This document shows positions 30,462 to 40,698 of a stretch of DNA of 64,000 bases, one piece after another. This DNA comes from Marinobacter halodurans (GTDB taxonomy: Bacteria; Pseudomonadota; Gammaproteobacteria; Pseudomonadales; Oleiphilaceae). The translations under genes and the position numbers were made by a program. The notes beneath the pieces are model-generated. The model searched no databases. It saw only the letters and a program-made list of their open reading frames with translations, and was not told the DNA's origin. Each line of letters begins with the position of its first letter. Position 1 is the stretch's first letter. Where the stretch lies: NCBI RefSeq assembly GCF_004327985.1, contig NZ_SJDL01000011.1, positions 62,001 to 126,000 on the forward strand, in the 5' to 3' direction.

Positions 30462-30965
30462 TCAGGCCCGGATCTTGTGCTGCTTCTCCAGCTTCTTGCG
30501 GATCCGTGTGCGCTTGAGCGGGCTCAGGTAATCCACGAACAGCTTGCCCTTGAGGTGGTCCATCTCGTGCTGGATGCAGACCGCCAGCAGGCCCTCGGCC
30601 TCTTCCTCGAAAGGCTGACCGTCGCGGCCAATGGCGCGGATCATGACATGGTCCGGCCGGCTGACCTCTTCATAGAAACCGGGAACCGACAGGCAGCCTT
30701 CCTGCATGTCCTGGACATCCTGGCCCAGTACCTCGATTTCCGGGTTGATGAAGACCCGTGGCTCGCTCTTGTCTTCCGACAGGTCCATGACGATGATCTG
30801 TTCGTGCCAGTTCACCTGCGTCGCCGCCAGGCCGATGCCCGGGGCCTCGTACATGGTCTCGAACATGTCGTCGATCAGCTTGCGCGTCTCGTCGGTGACC
30901 TCCTGGACGGGTTTGGCCACGGTGCGCAGGCGCGGATCGGGAAATTCCAGAATCTCAAGTATCAT
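30462..30965 (-). CDS. def: peptide deformylase
   Basis: Metalloenzyme that removes the formyl group from nascent proteins. 167 residues with all three motifs: [17 protein letters not shown] (metal Cys) and HEMDH (metal His pair and catalytic Glu). N-terminus [20 protein letters not shown] and basic C-terminal helix [16 protein letters not shown] are standard. Divergent from the LysM gene. Confidence 0.97.
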   Translation of the reverse strand: MILEILEFPDPRLRTVAKPVQEVTDETRKLIDDMFETMYEAPGIGLAATQVNWHEQIIVMDLSEDKSEPRVFINPEIEVLGQDVQDMQEGCLSVPGFYEEVSRPDHVMIRAIGRDGQPFEEEAEGLLAVCIQHEMDHLKGKLFVDYLSPLKRTRIRKKLEKQHKIRA

Positions 30966-31339
30966 GGGTATCTATATCGTTCGTTTGACCGCGTGTGATG
31001 ATCAAAATGCGACGGCGTACCGCTCATCCTGACCGGCCTATTGTCTATGATCGTGGCACGGTCGGAAGTTTCAAGGTAACTACATCAATAGTGCTGATAG
31101 TCTATTATCTATCAACTCCCGGACTGATTACAATCTGACCAGACTTGCGGATGACCGCGATCCCGGCCTGGCCGTGTTACGGTCTGAATCCAGAATTTAC
31201 TGGAAGAACAAAAGATAACATCACAAACAGGCTGACATCTTCTATAGTAGGGGGATGTGGGTATGGGAACCCGTCTGCGGACGCTATCCGGGGTTTCAGG
31301 TTCCATTGGATAAAAGTAAAGCAATCAAGGACCCAGACA
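30966..31339. promoter_or_regulatory. divergent promoter region between def and the LysM gene
   Basis: 374 bp without a gene. A perfect inverted repeat TGATAG/CTATCA (31095-31114, 8-nt loop) may be an operator or hairpin. For the LysM gene, TATAGT (31243-31248) with ATCACA 17 nt upstream (31220-31225) is a plausible promoter. The def promoter was not resolved. Confidence 0.45.
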
Positions 31340-32362
31340 ATGAGGAAACTGCTGTACGTTCTTACGGCTGTGTTGCTGTTTATACAGGTGGCGCACGCGG
31401 CCGGCCCTGAGTTGCGGTCGGATCACCCCGATCGATACACCGTGGTCAAGGGCGATACCCTCTGGGACATCTCATCCCGTTTTCTGGACAACCCCTGGTA
31501 CTGGCCGGAAATCTGGCACGCCAATCCGCAGGTTGAGAATCCCCACCTGATCTACCCGGGCGATGTGCTGGCGCTGGTGTACATCGACGGCCAGCCGCGC
31601 GTCACCAAGGTGGCCCGCTCCGGCAACGGTGTCGTCAAGCTGTCGCCCAAGGTGCGCTCCACCCCGATCGACACACCGGTCCCGACGATTCCGCTGGACG
31701 CTATCGAAGGTTTCCTGAGCGACACCCGCATCGTCGACCCGGAGGTGCTCGACGCAGCGCCCTACGTGCTGGAAGGTGAGGACTCCCGCATCGTGACCGG
31801 CGCCGGCGACCGCATCTACGCCCGCGGCAAGACCGACGCCGACACCCTCGGCGTGTTCCGCCGCAGCAAGGCCTACCATGATCCGGACACCAACGAGTTC
31901 CTGGGCCTGGAAGCCAAGGCCATCGGCGCGGCGGACGTCAAGGAAACCAACGGCGAGGTCCTGACCCTGCTGCTCAAGCGCACCGACGAGGAAGTCCGCA
32001 TCGGCGACCGCCTGCTGCCGACCGAAGACCGCCGTATCAGCCCGACGTTCAACCCCAGCGCGCCGGATAGCGACATCGATGGCACCATGATCGCCGTGGA
32101 AGGCGGGGTGACCCAGATCGGTCAGTACGATGTGGTGGTGGTGAACCGCGGTACCCGTGAAGGCCTCAAGCCGGGTAACGTGCTGGCCGTGTTCGAGGCT
32201 GGCAATACCGTGACCGACCCCTACACCAAGGAAGCCGTCAAGCTGCCGGACGAGCGCGCCGGCCTGATGATGATCTTCCAGACCTATGAAAAAATGAGCT
32301 ATGGTCTGGTCCTCAAGGCCAGCCGCACCCTCGCTGTCGGAGACCGTGTAGGCAATCCGTAA
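31340..32362 (+). CDS. secreted LysM peptidoglycan-binding protein
   Basis: 340 residues. Signal peptide MRKLLYVLTAVLLFIQVAHA, then a LysM domain at about residues 30-80 (YTVVKGDTLWDISSRFLDNP, ending HLIYPGDVLAL). The rest (about 240 residues) is a conserved region seen in LysM proteins next to dprA in pseudomonads; its function is not established, but a cell-wall role is likely. The frame extends upstream to 31145, but the signal peptide fixes the start at 31340. Ends in a terminator. Confidence 0.88.
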   Translation: MRKLLYVLTAVLLFIQVAHAAGPELRSDHPDRYTVVKGDTLWDISSRFLDNPWYWPEIWHANPQVENPHLIYPGDVLALVYIDGQPRVTKVARSGNGVVKLSPKVRSTPIDTPVPTIPLDAIEGFLSDTRIVDPEVLDAAPYVLEGEDSRIVTGAGDRIYARGKTDADTLGVFRRSKAYHDPDTNEFLGLEAKAIGAADVKETNGEVLTLLLKRTDEEVRIGDRLLPTEDRRISPTFNPSAPDSDIDGTMIAVEGGVTQIGQYDVVVVNRGTREGLKPGNVLAVFEAGNTVTDPYTKEAVKLPDERAGLMMIFQTYEKMSYGLVLKASRTLAVGDRVGNP

Positions 32363-32380
32363 CCGCGACGCTAGAATACG

Positions 32381-32416
32381 AACGGGAGCCGGCCGCGCCG
32401 CCTCCCGTTTTTTTTT
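32381..32416 (+). terminator. intrinsic terminator after the LysM gene
   Basis: Stem AACGGGAG / CTCCCGTT with a GC-rich 13-nt loop, then nine T. Confidence 0.9.
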
Positions 32417-32479
32417 GGCCAGGAAGGCCTGTGCTGTCGGTACCAACCGGGTGCCGACCCGTCCAAGGAATGACCACCC

Positions 32480-33634
32480 ATGACAGACACCACCCTGTCG
32501 TCCAACGACACCTTTCTCCGGGACCACCGCAGTCCCTGGCTGTTGCTGGCCCATCTGCCGGGTCTGGGCGAACGCCGCTGGCAGGCCATTCTCGATCACC
32601 TGCCGGACCCGTCCGAGCTGCTCACCCTGGATCCGGCCAGCCTGCGGACCATCGGTCTGCCGCCGCTGGCCCGGGCCGCGGTCCTGGCCTGGCAACAGGG
32701 AGACCCGGAACATCCGGCCATGCAGGACGCCCTGGCCTGCTGGCAGCGGCTGGAAGCCCATACCATCGACGTGATCCATTGGGCGCAGTCCGACTATCCA
32801 GCGGCCCTGCGCCAGATCCACGGCGCGCCGCCGGTGCTCTACCTCAAGGGCCGGCGTGATCTGCTGTCACGCCCGCAGATCGCCATTGTCGGCAGCCGTA
32901 ACGCCACCCGCAGCGGTTTGGACCATGCCCGGCAGTTCGCCCGTGCGCTGGCTGAACGGGGGGTCGTGGTCACCAGCGGGATGGCGCTGGGCATCGACGG
33001 CGCGGCCCACCAAGGGGCGCTGGAGGCCGGTGGTTCGACGCTGGCGGTGCTGGGCACCGGCGTGGATGTGGCCTATCCCGCCGCCCACCGCCGGCTCGCC
33101 GCCGCCATTCCGGAGCGGGGCGCCCTGCTGTCGGAGTTTCCGCCCGGCACCCGCGCCCGGGCCGGGCACTTCCCTCGCCGCAACCGCATCATCAGCGGCA
33201 TGGCCCAGGGTACCCTGGTGGTGGAGGCCGGGCTGCGTAGCGGGTCGCTGATCACCGCGCGACTGGCGCTGGAGCAGGGGCGCGAGATCTTTGCCATTCC
33301 CGGCTCCATCCACAACCCCCTGGCCCGCGGCTGCCACCAACTGATCCGCCAGGGTGCCACGCTGGTGGAGTCGGTCCAGGACATCGAGGAACAACTGGCC
33401 GCCTGGGGTTCGGCGGCGGCGGAACCCCTGCCCGTCGACGAGGAGCCGGACGTGCCGGCGCACCTTGGCGCGGACGCCCGGACTGTGTTCGGCGCACTGG
33501 CGTTCGATCCCTGCTCCACCGATGACCTGTGCGACCGCACCGGGCTGAGCGCCGATGTGCTGTTGCAGGCTATCCTGATGCTGGAGATGGAAGGTCTTGT
33601 ACTGACGGTGCCGGGCGGTTACCAAAGGGCGTGA
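32480..33634 (+). CDS. dprA: DNA-processing protein DprA (Smf)
   Basis: Binds incoming single-stranded DNA and loads RecA during natural transformation; present also in many species not known to be competent. 384 residues: N-terminal helical SAM-like part (LLLAHLPGLGERRWQAIL), Rossmann core with IAIVGSRNATRSG, TSGMALGIDGAAHQGAL and FPRRNRIISGMAQGTLVVEA, and a C-terminal winged-helix DML1 domain (about 310-380). No other competence genes are in the window. Confidence 0.96.
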   Translation: MTDTTLSSNDTFLRDHRSPWLLLAHLPGLGERRWQAILDHLPDPSELLTLDPASLRTIGLPPLARAAVLAWQQGDPEHPAMQDALACWQRLEAHTIDVIHWAQSDYPAALRQIHGAPPVLYLKGRRDLLSRPQIAIVGSRNATRSGLDHARQFARALAERGVVVTSGMALGIDGAAHQGALEAGGSTLAVLGTGVDVAYPAAHRRLAAAIPERGALLSEFPPGTRARAGHFPRRNRIISGMAQGTLVVEAGLRSGSLITARLALEQGREIFAIPGSIHNPLARGCHQLIRQGATLVESVQDIEEQLAAWGSAAAEPLPVDEEPDVPAHLGADARTVFGALAFDPCSTDDLCDRTGLSADVLLQAILMLEMEGLVLTVPGGYQRA

Positions 33635-33715
33635 TCGGAACCCGATATTGAGAACAGATTGACGGACGGTCATCGCATCGGTCTGTTCACTTGCCAGAGC
33701 AAACGCCATAATGCG

Positions 33716-33780
33716 AGGCCCAAGGGGCCTCTGATGAACGCCTGGGCACACAGTGACGATTCGGGCGTTCGTCAGAGGCT
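33716..33780 (+). repeat. inverted repeats in the tsaC leader
   Basis: GGCCTCTGATGAACGCC (33726-33742) and GGCGTTCGTCAGAGGCT (33764-33780) pair over nearly their whole length with a 21-nt loop. The left arm also pairs with GAGGCC just upstream (33716-33732), so two hairpins are mutually exclusive. No U-tract follows. A weaker GAACAGA/TCTGTTC pair lies at 33653-33690. Confidence 0.55.
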
Positions 33781-33803
33781 CTCCAACCCTGTCAGGCCGA
33801 GCG

Positions 33804-34394
33804 ATGAACGAATCACAACTCAATCCAAACGACTATCCTCCAGGCTGGTGGCATCTGCGGGAAAGCGCCGCCGTGCTGGAGGCCGGCGGTGTAATCGCCT
33901 ACCCCACCGAAGCCGTCTGGGGACTGGGATGCGATCCCTGGGACGGTGCCGCCGTGGACCGGCTGCTGGCCCTCAAGGATCGTCCCCAGCACAAAGGCGT
34001 TATCCTGGCGGCAGCAACGCCGGCGCAGGTCGCTTTTCTGCTGGACCCCCTCGAACCGGCGCTGCGCGAGCGGGCCCTGTCTCACTGGCCCGGACCGGTC
34101 ACCTGCCTGATCCCGGACGTCCACGACCAGATTCCCGAATGGATCAAGGGCGAGCACAGCGCCGTGGCCATCCGCGTCAGCGACCATCCGCTGGTCCGTC
34201 GCCTGTGTATGGCGGTTGGCGGGCCGGTGGTTTCCACTTCCTGTAATCCGGCGGGCCGCCCGCCAGCGCGCAGTCGGTTACAGGTCGCCCGCTATTTCGA
34301 GGATTGTCTCGACTACATCCTGCCCGGTGCCCTGGGCGGTCAGCGCCAGCCCAGCCGTATTATCGACCTGGTGTCTGGACGCCAGTTGCGTTGA
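33804..34394 (+). CDS. tsaC: threonylcarbamoyl-AMP synthase (YrdC/TsaC type)
   Basis: Makes threonylcarbamoyl-AMP, the first step of t6A37 tRNA modification. 196 residues, close to E. coli TsaC (190). Visible: GGVIAYPTEAVWGLGCDP, LKDRPQHKGVILAAA (substrate-binding Lys/Arg), WPGPVTCLIP and PVVSTSCNPAG. A GTG at 33753 is also in frame, but it would place the hairpin described at 33726-33780 in the coding region, so I prefer the ATG at 33804; its ribosome site is weak. Between dprA and hemF. Confidence 0.92.
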   Translation: MNESQLNPNDYPPGWWHLRESAAVLEAGGVIAYPTEAVWGLGCDPWDGAAVDRLLALKDRPQHKGVILAAATPAQVAFLLDPLEPALRERALSHWPGPVTCLIPDVHDQIPEWIKGEHSAVAIRVSDHPLVRRLCMAVGGPVVSTSCNPAGRPPARSRLQVARYFEDCLDYILPGALGGQRQPSRIIDLVSGRQLR

Positions 34395-36160
<1,766 letters not shown>

Positions 36161-36285
36161 TCGGCTTTAACACACCCCTTAACGCTTGGTTACAGGATTG
36201 GGGTCGCCAAGTAGGCTATTCTCAGGATTGTGCGAATTGGGGCGCCGCGGGCGCTCGCCTGTTCCTGAACCAGATAAGGCAATCC

Positions 36286-37059
36286 ATGGATATCCTGACC
36301 CTCGTCGGACTGATCGCCGGTGTTGCGATCGTGACCGTGGCGATGCTCGCCGACGCGAGCATCAACACCTTCCTCAATATTCCCGGCCTGATGATCGTCC
36401 TGGGCGGCACCTTTGCCGTGACCCTGATCAAGTTCCGCCTGCGGTCGGTCACGAGCTCCTTTCGGCTGGCCCTGAGCACGGTCTTCCGCGAGACGTCGGA
36501 CCGCCCCATCGAGCTGATACGCAACGTCTCCGAGCTGGCGCGGGTGGTGCGCAAGGAAGGCATCCTGGGCCTGGAATCCCATGAAACCGGCAACGACTTT
36601 CTCGCCAAGGCCATCAACCTCTGCGTCGACGGTCACCCGCCGGAACTGATCGAGGAAGCCCTGCTGGAAGACATGCAGCAGCGCATGGAGCGCTATGAGG
36701 TGGCCGAACGCATCTTCCGCGGGATTGGCGACGCGGCGCCGGCCATCGGTATGCTGGGCACGCTGGTGGGTCTGGTACAGATGCTCAATACCCTTGACGA
36801 CCCGTCCTCCATCGGTCCGGCCATGGCGATTGCCCTGCTCACCACCCTGTACGGTGCCTTCATCGCCCAGCTCATCGCCCTGCCCCTGGCGGACAAGATC
36901 CAGCTCAAGGCCGAAGACGAGCAGCGCAACATGGCGTTGATCATCACCAGTATCCAGAACATCATGAAAGGCCAGAATCCCCGGGTCATCACCGAGTTGC
37001 TGTCGGCCTACATCACCCCGGAACAGCAGCAGGTCCTGGCGCGGGAACGGGAGGCCTGA
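36286..37059 (+). CDS. pomA: flagellar motor stator protein, PomA/MotA family
   Basis: Ion-channel stator subunit of the flagellar motor. 257 residues, closer in length to PomA (about 253) than to E. coli MotA (295). Four transmembrane helices: ILTLVGLIAGVAIVTVAMLA, FLNIPGLMIVLGGTFAVTLI, then after a cytoplasmic loop (rotor-contact residues in RYEVAERIFRGIGDAAPAIG) MLGTLVGLVQML and ALLTTLYGAFIAQLIALPLA. AAGG precedes the ATG. Forms a two-gene operon with the downstream MotB-type gene. No other flagellar gene is nearby. Confidence 0.93.
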   Translation: MDILTLVGLIAGVAIVTVAMLADASINTFLNIPGLMIVLGGTFAVTLIKFRLRSVTSSFRLALSTVFRETSDRPIELIRNVSELARVVRKEGILGLESHETGNDFLAKAINLCVDGHPPELIEEALLEDMQQRMERYEVAERIFRGIGDAAPAIGMLGTLVGLVQMLNTLDDPSSIGPAMAIALLTTLYGAFIAQLIALPLADKIQLKAEDEQRNMALIITSIQNIMKGQNPRVITELLSAYITPEQQQVLAREREA

Positions 37060-37062
37060 TCC

Positions 37063-37914
37063 ATGCCGGCATCCCGACTGCCGCGTCAGCGCCGGAAGAA
37101 GCAGCCTGCAGGCGCGCCGAACTGGATCGTCACCTTTGCCGACCTGGCGACGCTGCTGCTGACCTTTTTCATCCTGTTGCTGTCCTACTCCACCATGGAT
37201 GTGGTCAAGTACAAGGCCATGGCCAGCTCCCTGGCCGGCGCCTTCGGCAGCAGCGTGATCCAGGACGATGCCGTCGGCGGCAGTCCGCTGACCCTGATCG
37301 AAAGCGACACGGTACCCCCGGCGCCGGCCCGGCAACCGGCCGTCATCCCGCCGGACCAGCCCCAACTGATTGACGACAGTCCCAAGTCCACGGCCAATGT
37401 CACCGAAATACCGGAAGGCGTCACGGAGCTGGCCAGCCGCCTGATCCGGGAGCTGGAAAACGAGGTGGCCGAGGGCTCGCTGAACGTGAAGTACGATACC
37501 GAAAAGGTGGTGATCCGCTTTGCCGAGGACGCCACCTTCCAGTCCGGCAGCGCGGAGCTGAAACCGGACATGCAGCCGATCCTGGCGCGGGTGGTGGATG
37601 TACTGGCCGAGTGCCAGGGTGACGTGGTGGTGGCCGGCTATACCGATGACCGACCGATAGTGAGTACCCGCTATCGCTCCAACTGGGACCTGTCGGCGGC
37701 GCGTGCGGTGTCCGTGGTTCACGAACTGGTGATGAACCGCAAGGTACCGGCCGGGCGGGTGGTGGCCGCCGGCCGTGCCGAAACCAATCCGCTGGTGCCC
37801 AACAACTCGCCCGAGAACCGGGCCAAGAACCGCCGGGTGGAAATCAGCATCCGGGATCCGCAATGCAGCGCCAAGGCGGACACGGCGGATTTACCCGTGG
37901 AGATCAATCCCTAG
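37063..37914 (+). CDS. pomB: flagellar motor stator protein, PomB/MotB family
   Basis: Peptidoglycan-anchored stator partner of PomA. 283 residues: basic N-terminus, one transmembrane helix with the ion-binding aspartate Asp27 in NWIVTFADLATLLLTFFILL, a Pro/Gln/Thr-rich periplasmic linker (about 70-115), and an OmpA-like domain (about 140-275) with VVAGYTDDRPIV and NWDLSAARA. Whether it uses sodium or protons cannot be decided by eye. Starts 3 bp after pomA. Followed by the nested inverted repeat. Confidence 0.92.
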   Translation: MPASRLPRQRRKKQPAGAPNWIVTFADLATLLLTFFILLLSYSTMDVVKYKAMASSLAGAFGSSVIQDDAVGGSPLTLIESDTVPPAPARQPAVIPPDQPQLIDDSPKSTANVTEIPEGVTELASRLIRELENEVAEGSLNVKYDTEKVVIRFAEDATFQSGSAELKPDMQPILARVVDVLAECQGDVVVAGYTDDRPIVSTRYRSNWDLSAARAVSVVHELVMNRKVPAGRVVAAGRAETNPLVPNNSPENRAKNRRVEISIRDPQCSAKADTADLPVEINP

Positions 37915-37926
37915 TCACGACATGCT

Positions 37927-38070
37927 CCAAGCCTTAAATCCCGTGCCGGGTCAGCGACTGGATGCCCTTGTCTCCGCTGCATTAGACGGCCGTCCCTGGC
38001 CGGCTAATGCGACCGGGACGTCCATGTCCCTCCTCCGGCAAGGGCATCCAGCCGCTGCCTTTAAGCTTGG
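37927..38070. repeat. nested inverted-repeat element (three-way-junction shape)
   Basis: Outer arms CCAAGCCTTAAA (37927-37938) and TTTAAGCTTGG (38060-38070). A 19-bp middle stem (37952-37970 with 38039-38057, one mismatch: CAGCGACTGGATGCCCTTG and its near-complement). It encloses a 13-bp hairpin (GCATTAGACGGCC, 37979-37991, with 37998-38010, one mismatch) and a 5-bp hairpin (GGGAC/GTCCC, 38015-38030). No protein frame explains it. Could be a structured RNA, a MITE or a REP-type element. A TATACT word (38156-38161) after it may belong to the next gene's promoter. Confidence 0.7.
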
Positions 38071-38234
38071 GCGTTACCGCTATCTGGACGTGCTCTTATG
38101 ACGCCATGCCAGAACCTCATGCGCTATTCATATAACGTTTAGGCGCCAACCCCGTTATACTGTCGCCCCTCCAGGGACACACGCCGGCCTCCTGTGGGTG
38201 TCGGAAAAATCTTAAAGCATTGATGAGGGTAGCT

Positions 38235-38546
38235 ATGAGTGGACCGGACAAGCCGAAGGTCATTGGGGAAGAGTGGAGTGATGAGCGGGTCAAGAGCTTC
38301 CTGTTCATCACCCCGTATGACACCGCCCTGAACCCGGACTACCAGGTGCTCATCAAGGCCTACCAGGCCATGCGGGCCGGGGATTTCGAACGCTTCCTGG
38401 GCTTCTTCACCGAAGCGGGCCGCGACCTGAACGCCGTCAATGAACATGGCCAGACCATCCTCGATCACATCAGCGAACACCGTCGCAGCGTCGAGTATGT
38501 GGATGCGCTGAAGAAGTTCGGTGCTAAAGGCGCAGCGCAGGCCTGA
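38235..38546 (+). CDS. PA4642-family conserved protein
   Basis: 103 residues, cytoplasmic, charged, no signal or transmembrane segment: EEWSDERVKSFLFITPYDT, NPDYQVLIKAYQAMRAGDFERFLGFF, then GQTILDHISEHRRSVEYVDALKKFG. It resembles the PA4642 family of pseudomonads, of unknown function. Three in-frame starts exist (TTG 38220, ATG 38223, ATG 38235); the last has GAGGG 5 nt upstream and begins MSGPDKPKV. A terminator follows. Confidence 0.85.
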   Translation: MSGPDKPKVIGEEWSDERVKSFLFITPYDTALNPDYQVLIKAYQAMRAGDFERFLGFFTEAGRDLNAVNEHGQTILDHISEHRRSVEYVDALKKFGAKGAAQA

Positions 38547-38565
38547 TCGCCCAGGTTGATTGCTG

Positions 38566-38603
38566 ACAGTGGGTGGGGCCGGTACCCCCAGCCACTGTTT
38601 CTG
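38566..38603 (+). terminator. intrinsic terminator after the PA4642-family gene
   Basis: Imperfect stem ACAGTGGGTGGGG / CCCCCAGCCACTGT followed by TTCTGTT. Lies between two convergent genes. Confidence 0.78.
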
Positions 38604-38607
38604 TTCC

Positions 38608-39285
38608 CTAGCCCGTCAGCCCGAACAGCGAGCCGTAGCGCAGGCCAATGTAGGCATGCTCGCGCATCAGCATTTCCGCCCGGGCCCCTTCACCTTCCCG
38701 CAAGGCTTGATAGACCAGCCAATGCTGCTGGTGCGCCATGAAGAGCTTGCGGTATTCCCCGTCCAGGCAGTGCTTGTCGATGATGATGGATTCCGCCGAC
38801 GCAAACGGGAGGTGGTCGTTGCGCCGGATCGCATCGGCGATCACCCGGGTTCCGGTGGCCTCGATGATGGTGCGGTGAAAATGGCCGTTGAGCCGGCTCC
38901 AGGCGGTGATATCCGCATCTTCCAGGTAGCCCTTGCGGAATAACGCGTCGCCTTCCGCCAGGCAATGCTCGAGTTGTTCGCGAACCGGATCGGTCAACCC
39001 GGCCTCGGCCAGCCTGCGCGCGGCCAGCCCTTCCAGCACACCGCGCACTTCCACGGCAACCTGCACATCACGCTCGGAAAACTCCCTGACGACAAAGCCG
39101 CGCTTGCCGGTCCGCTCCAGCAGGCCTTCCTGCTCGAGTGTGCGAAAGGCCAGGCGCACCGGCGTACGGGAGACGCCCAGATCTTCCGCCACGCGCACTT
39201 CACCGATACGCTCTCCCTGGCGGTATTCCCCTTCACTGATCATCTTGCGCAGCTGGGTGATCACGCTGCTGTTGTCACTTGCCAC
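38608..39285 (-). CDS. GntR-family (FCD) regulator, probable vanAB repressor (VanR-like)
   Basis: 225 residues. N-terminal winged helix-turn-helix (about 10-75: EGEYRQGERIGEVRVAEDLGVSRTPVRLAFRTLEQEGLL) and a C-terminal FCD ligand domain (about 85-215) with metal-site residues in NGHFHRTI and EHAYIGLR. Divergent from vanAB. The genes share a 298-bp interval with three copies of TGGATCCA, so it probably represses vanAB until vanillate binds, as VanR does in other bacteria. That role is inferred from position. Confidence 0.85.
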   Translation of the reverse strand: MASDNSSVITQLRKMISEGEYRQGERIGEVRVAEDLGVSRTPVRLAFRTLEQEGLLERTGKRGFVVREFSERDVQVAVEVRGVLEGLAARRLAEAGLTDPVREQLEHCLAEGDALFRKGYLEDADITAWSRLNGHFHRTIIEATGTRVIADAIRRNDHLPFASAESIIIDKHCLDGEYRKLFMAHQQHWLVYQALREGEGARAEMLMREHAYIGLRYGSLFGLTG

Positions 39286-39362
39286 CGATTACCTGCCTCG
39301 TGCTCTGCCGCTGGTTGGTCGTTGTCCGACAGACCCGATTGAACCGATCCGGCGGATCGTTC

Positions 39363-39536
39363 TGGATCCAGAAACCGCCCCATTATGACGACTTAAGGCC
39401 GTATTCCCTAATCGTTCGAAACCCAGCGGTAGCCGTCGTTCCGTCAGCCTGTAGGCCAATACGGATTCTGTTTTTTTGGATCCATAAAAGGCATTTTTGT
39501 TTGACATCAGGCTAAAAAACTTATTTATTGGATCCA
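39363..39536. promoter_or_regulatory. three TGGATCCA palindromes in the GntR-vanA interval
   Basis: The same 8-bp palindrome occurs at 39363-39370 (within CTGGATCCAG), 39477-39484 (TTTGGATCCATAAA) and 39529-39536 (ATTGGATCCATAGA). The second is just upstream of the vanA -35 and the third covers the end of the -10, as expected for repressor operators. The first may serve autoregulation of the regulator gene. Confidence 0.75.
39501..39529 (+). promoter_or_regulatory. predicted vanAB promoter
   Basis: Perfect TTGACA (39501-39506), 17-nt spacer, TTTATT (39524-39529). Flanked on both sides by TGGATCCA. Confidence 0.72.
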
Positions 39537-39583
39537 TAGATCAAGGTGCCCCGCACAAATACAACACTGAACGAGGGTTTGTT

Positions 39584-40645
39584 ATGTATCCCAAGAACAC
39601 CTGGTACGTGGCCTGTACCCCTGATGAAATCGACGGCCGGCCCCTGGGTCGGCGTATCTGTAATGAATCCATTGTGTTCTTCCGCGGCGACAACGACCGT
39701 GTCGCGGCGGTGGAAGACTTCTGCCCCCACCGCGGTGCGCCGCTGTCGCTGGGGTTTGTCCGCGATGGCCAGCTGGTTTGCGGCTACCACGGTCTGGAAA
39801 TGGGCTGCGATGGCAAATGCTCCAGCATGCCGGGCCAGCGGGTGCGCGGCTTTCCCGCCATTCGCACCTACCCGGTGGTGGAGCGTCACGGCTTCATCTG
39901 GGTGTGGCCGGGCGAGGCCGACAAGGCGGATCCGGCGGACATTCCCCATCTGCACTGGGCCGAGAGCGACGACTGGGCCTACGGCGGCGGTCTTTACCAT
40001 ATCCAGTGCGACTACCGGCTGATGATCGACAACCTGATGGACCTGACCCACGAAACCTACGTGCACGCCTCCAGCATTGGCCAGAAGGAAATCGATGAAG
40101 CGGCTCCGGAGACCAAGGTCAACGGGCAGGAAGTCACTACCAGCCGGCACATGTACGACATTCCGGCACCGCCGTTCTGGCAGAACGCGCTGCGCGGTAA
40201 TGACCTGGATCCGGATGTGCCGGTGGATCGCTGGCAGATCTGCCGGTTCACGCCACCCAGCCACGTCATGATCGAAGTCGGCGTGGCCCACGCCGGCAAA
40301 GGCGGTTACGACGCAGCGCCGGAAGACAAGGCCGCCAGCATCGTGGTGGATTTCATCACTCCGGAAACCGACACCTCCATCTGGTACTTCTGGGGTATGG
40401 CCCGCAACTTCAAACCGCAAGACGAGGCGCTCACCGAGAGCATTCGCGAAGGCCAGGGCAAGATCTTTTCCGAGGACCTGGAGGTGCTCGAACGCCAGCA
40501 ACTCAACCTGCTCCAGCATCCGCAGCGCAAGCTGCTCAAGCTCAACATCGACGCCGGTGGCGTCCAGGCCCGCAAGATCATTGATCGACTGATTGATCAG
40601 GAGCGTGCTGCGGACCGTCCCCCTGAAACCTCCCGGGCCGTCTGA
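39584..40645 (+). CDS. vanA: vanillate O-demethylase oxygenase subunit
   Basis: Rieske non-heme iron oxygenase that demethylates vanillate to protocatechuate, with formaldehyde released. 353 residues: Rieske ligands in DFCPHRGAPLSLG and CGYHGLEMGCDGKC; catalytic iron site DNLMDLTHETYVHASS. Closest named family is VanA; related ring-demethylases cannot be fully excluded. The ATG at 39584 has GAGGG before it; the frame is open to 39497 across the promoter. Operon with vanB, 53 bp downstream. Confidence 0.94.
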   Translation: MYPKNTWYVACTPDEIDGRPLGRRICNESIVFFRGDNDRVAAVEDFCPHRGAPLSLGFVRDGQLVCGYHGLEMGCDGKCSSMPGQRVRGFPAIRTYPVVERHGFIWVWPGEADKADPADIPHLHWAESDDWAYGGGLYHIQCDYRLMIDNLMDLTHETYVHASSIGQKEIDEAAPETKVNGQEVTTSRHMYDIPAPPFWQNALRGNDLDPDVPVDRWQICRFTPPSHVMIEVGVAHAGKGGYDAAPEDKAASIVVDFITPETDTSIWYFWGMARNFKPQDEALTESIREGQGKIFSEDLEVLERQQLNLLQHPQRKLLKLNIDAGGVQARKIIDRLIDQERAADRPPETSRAV

Positions 40646-40698
40646 AACGGTCCCCTGCTCCATTGCGATGCGGTCGCCCGGACCGCCACGAGGTTACT

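Noticed and set aside
36190-37863. Minus-strand open frame of 557 codons
   Set aside because: Antisense of pomA and pomB, both well supported; His/Gln/Arg-rich shadow.
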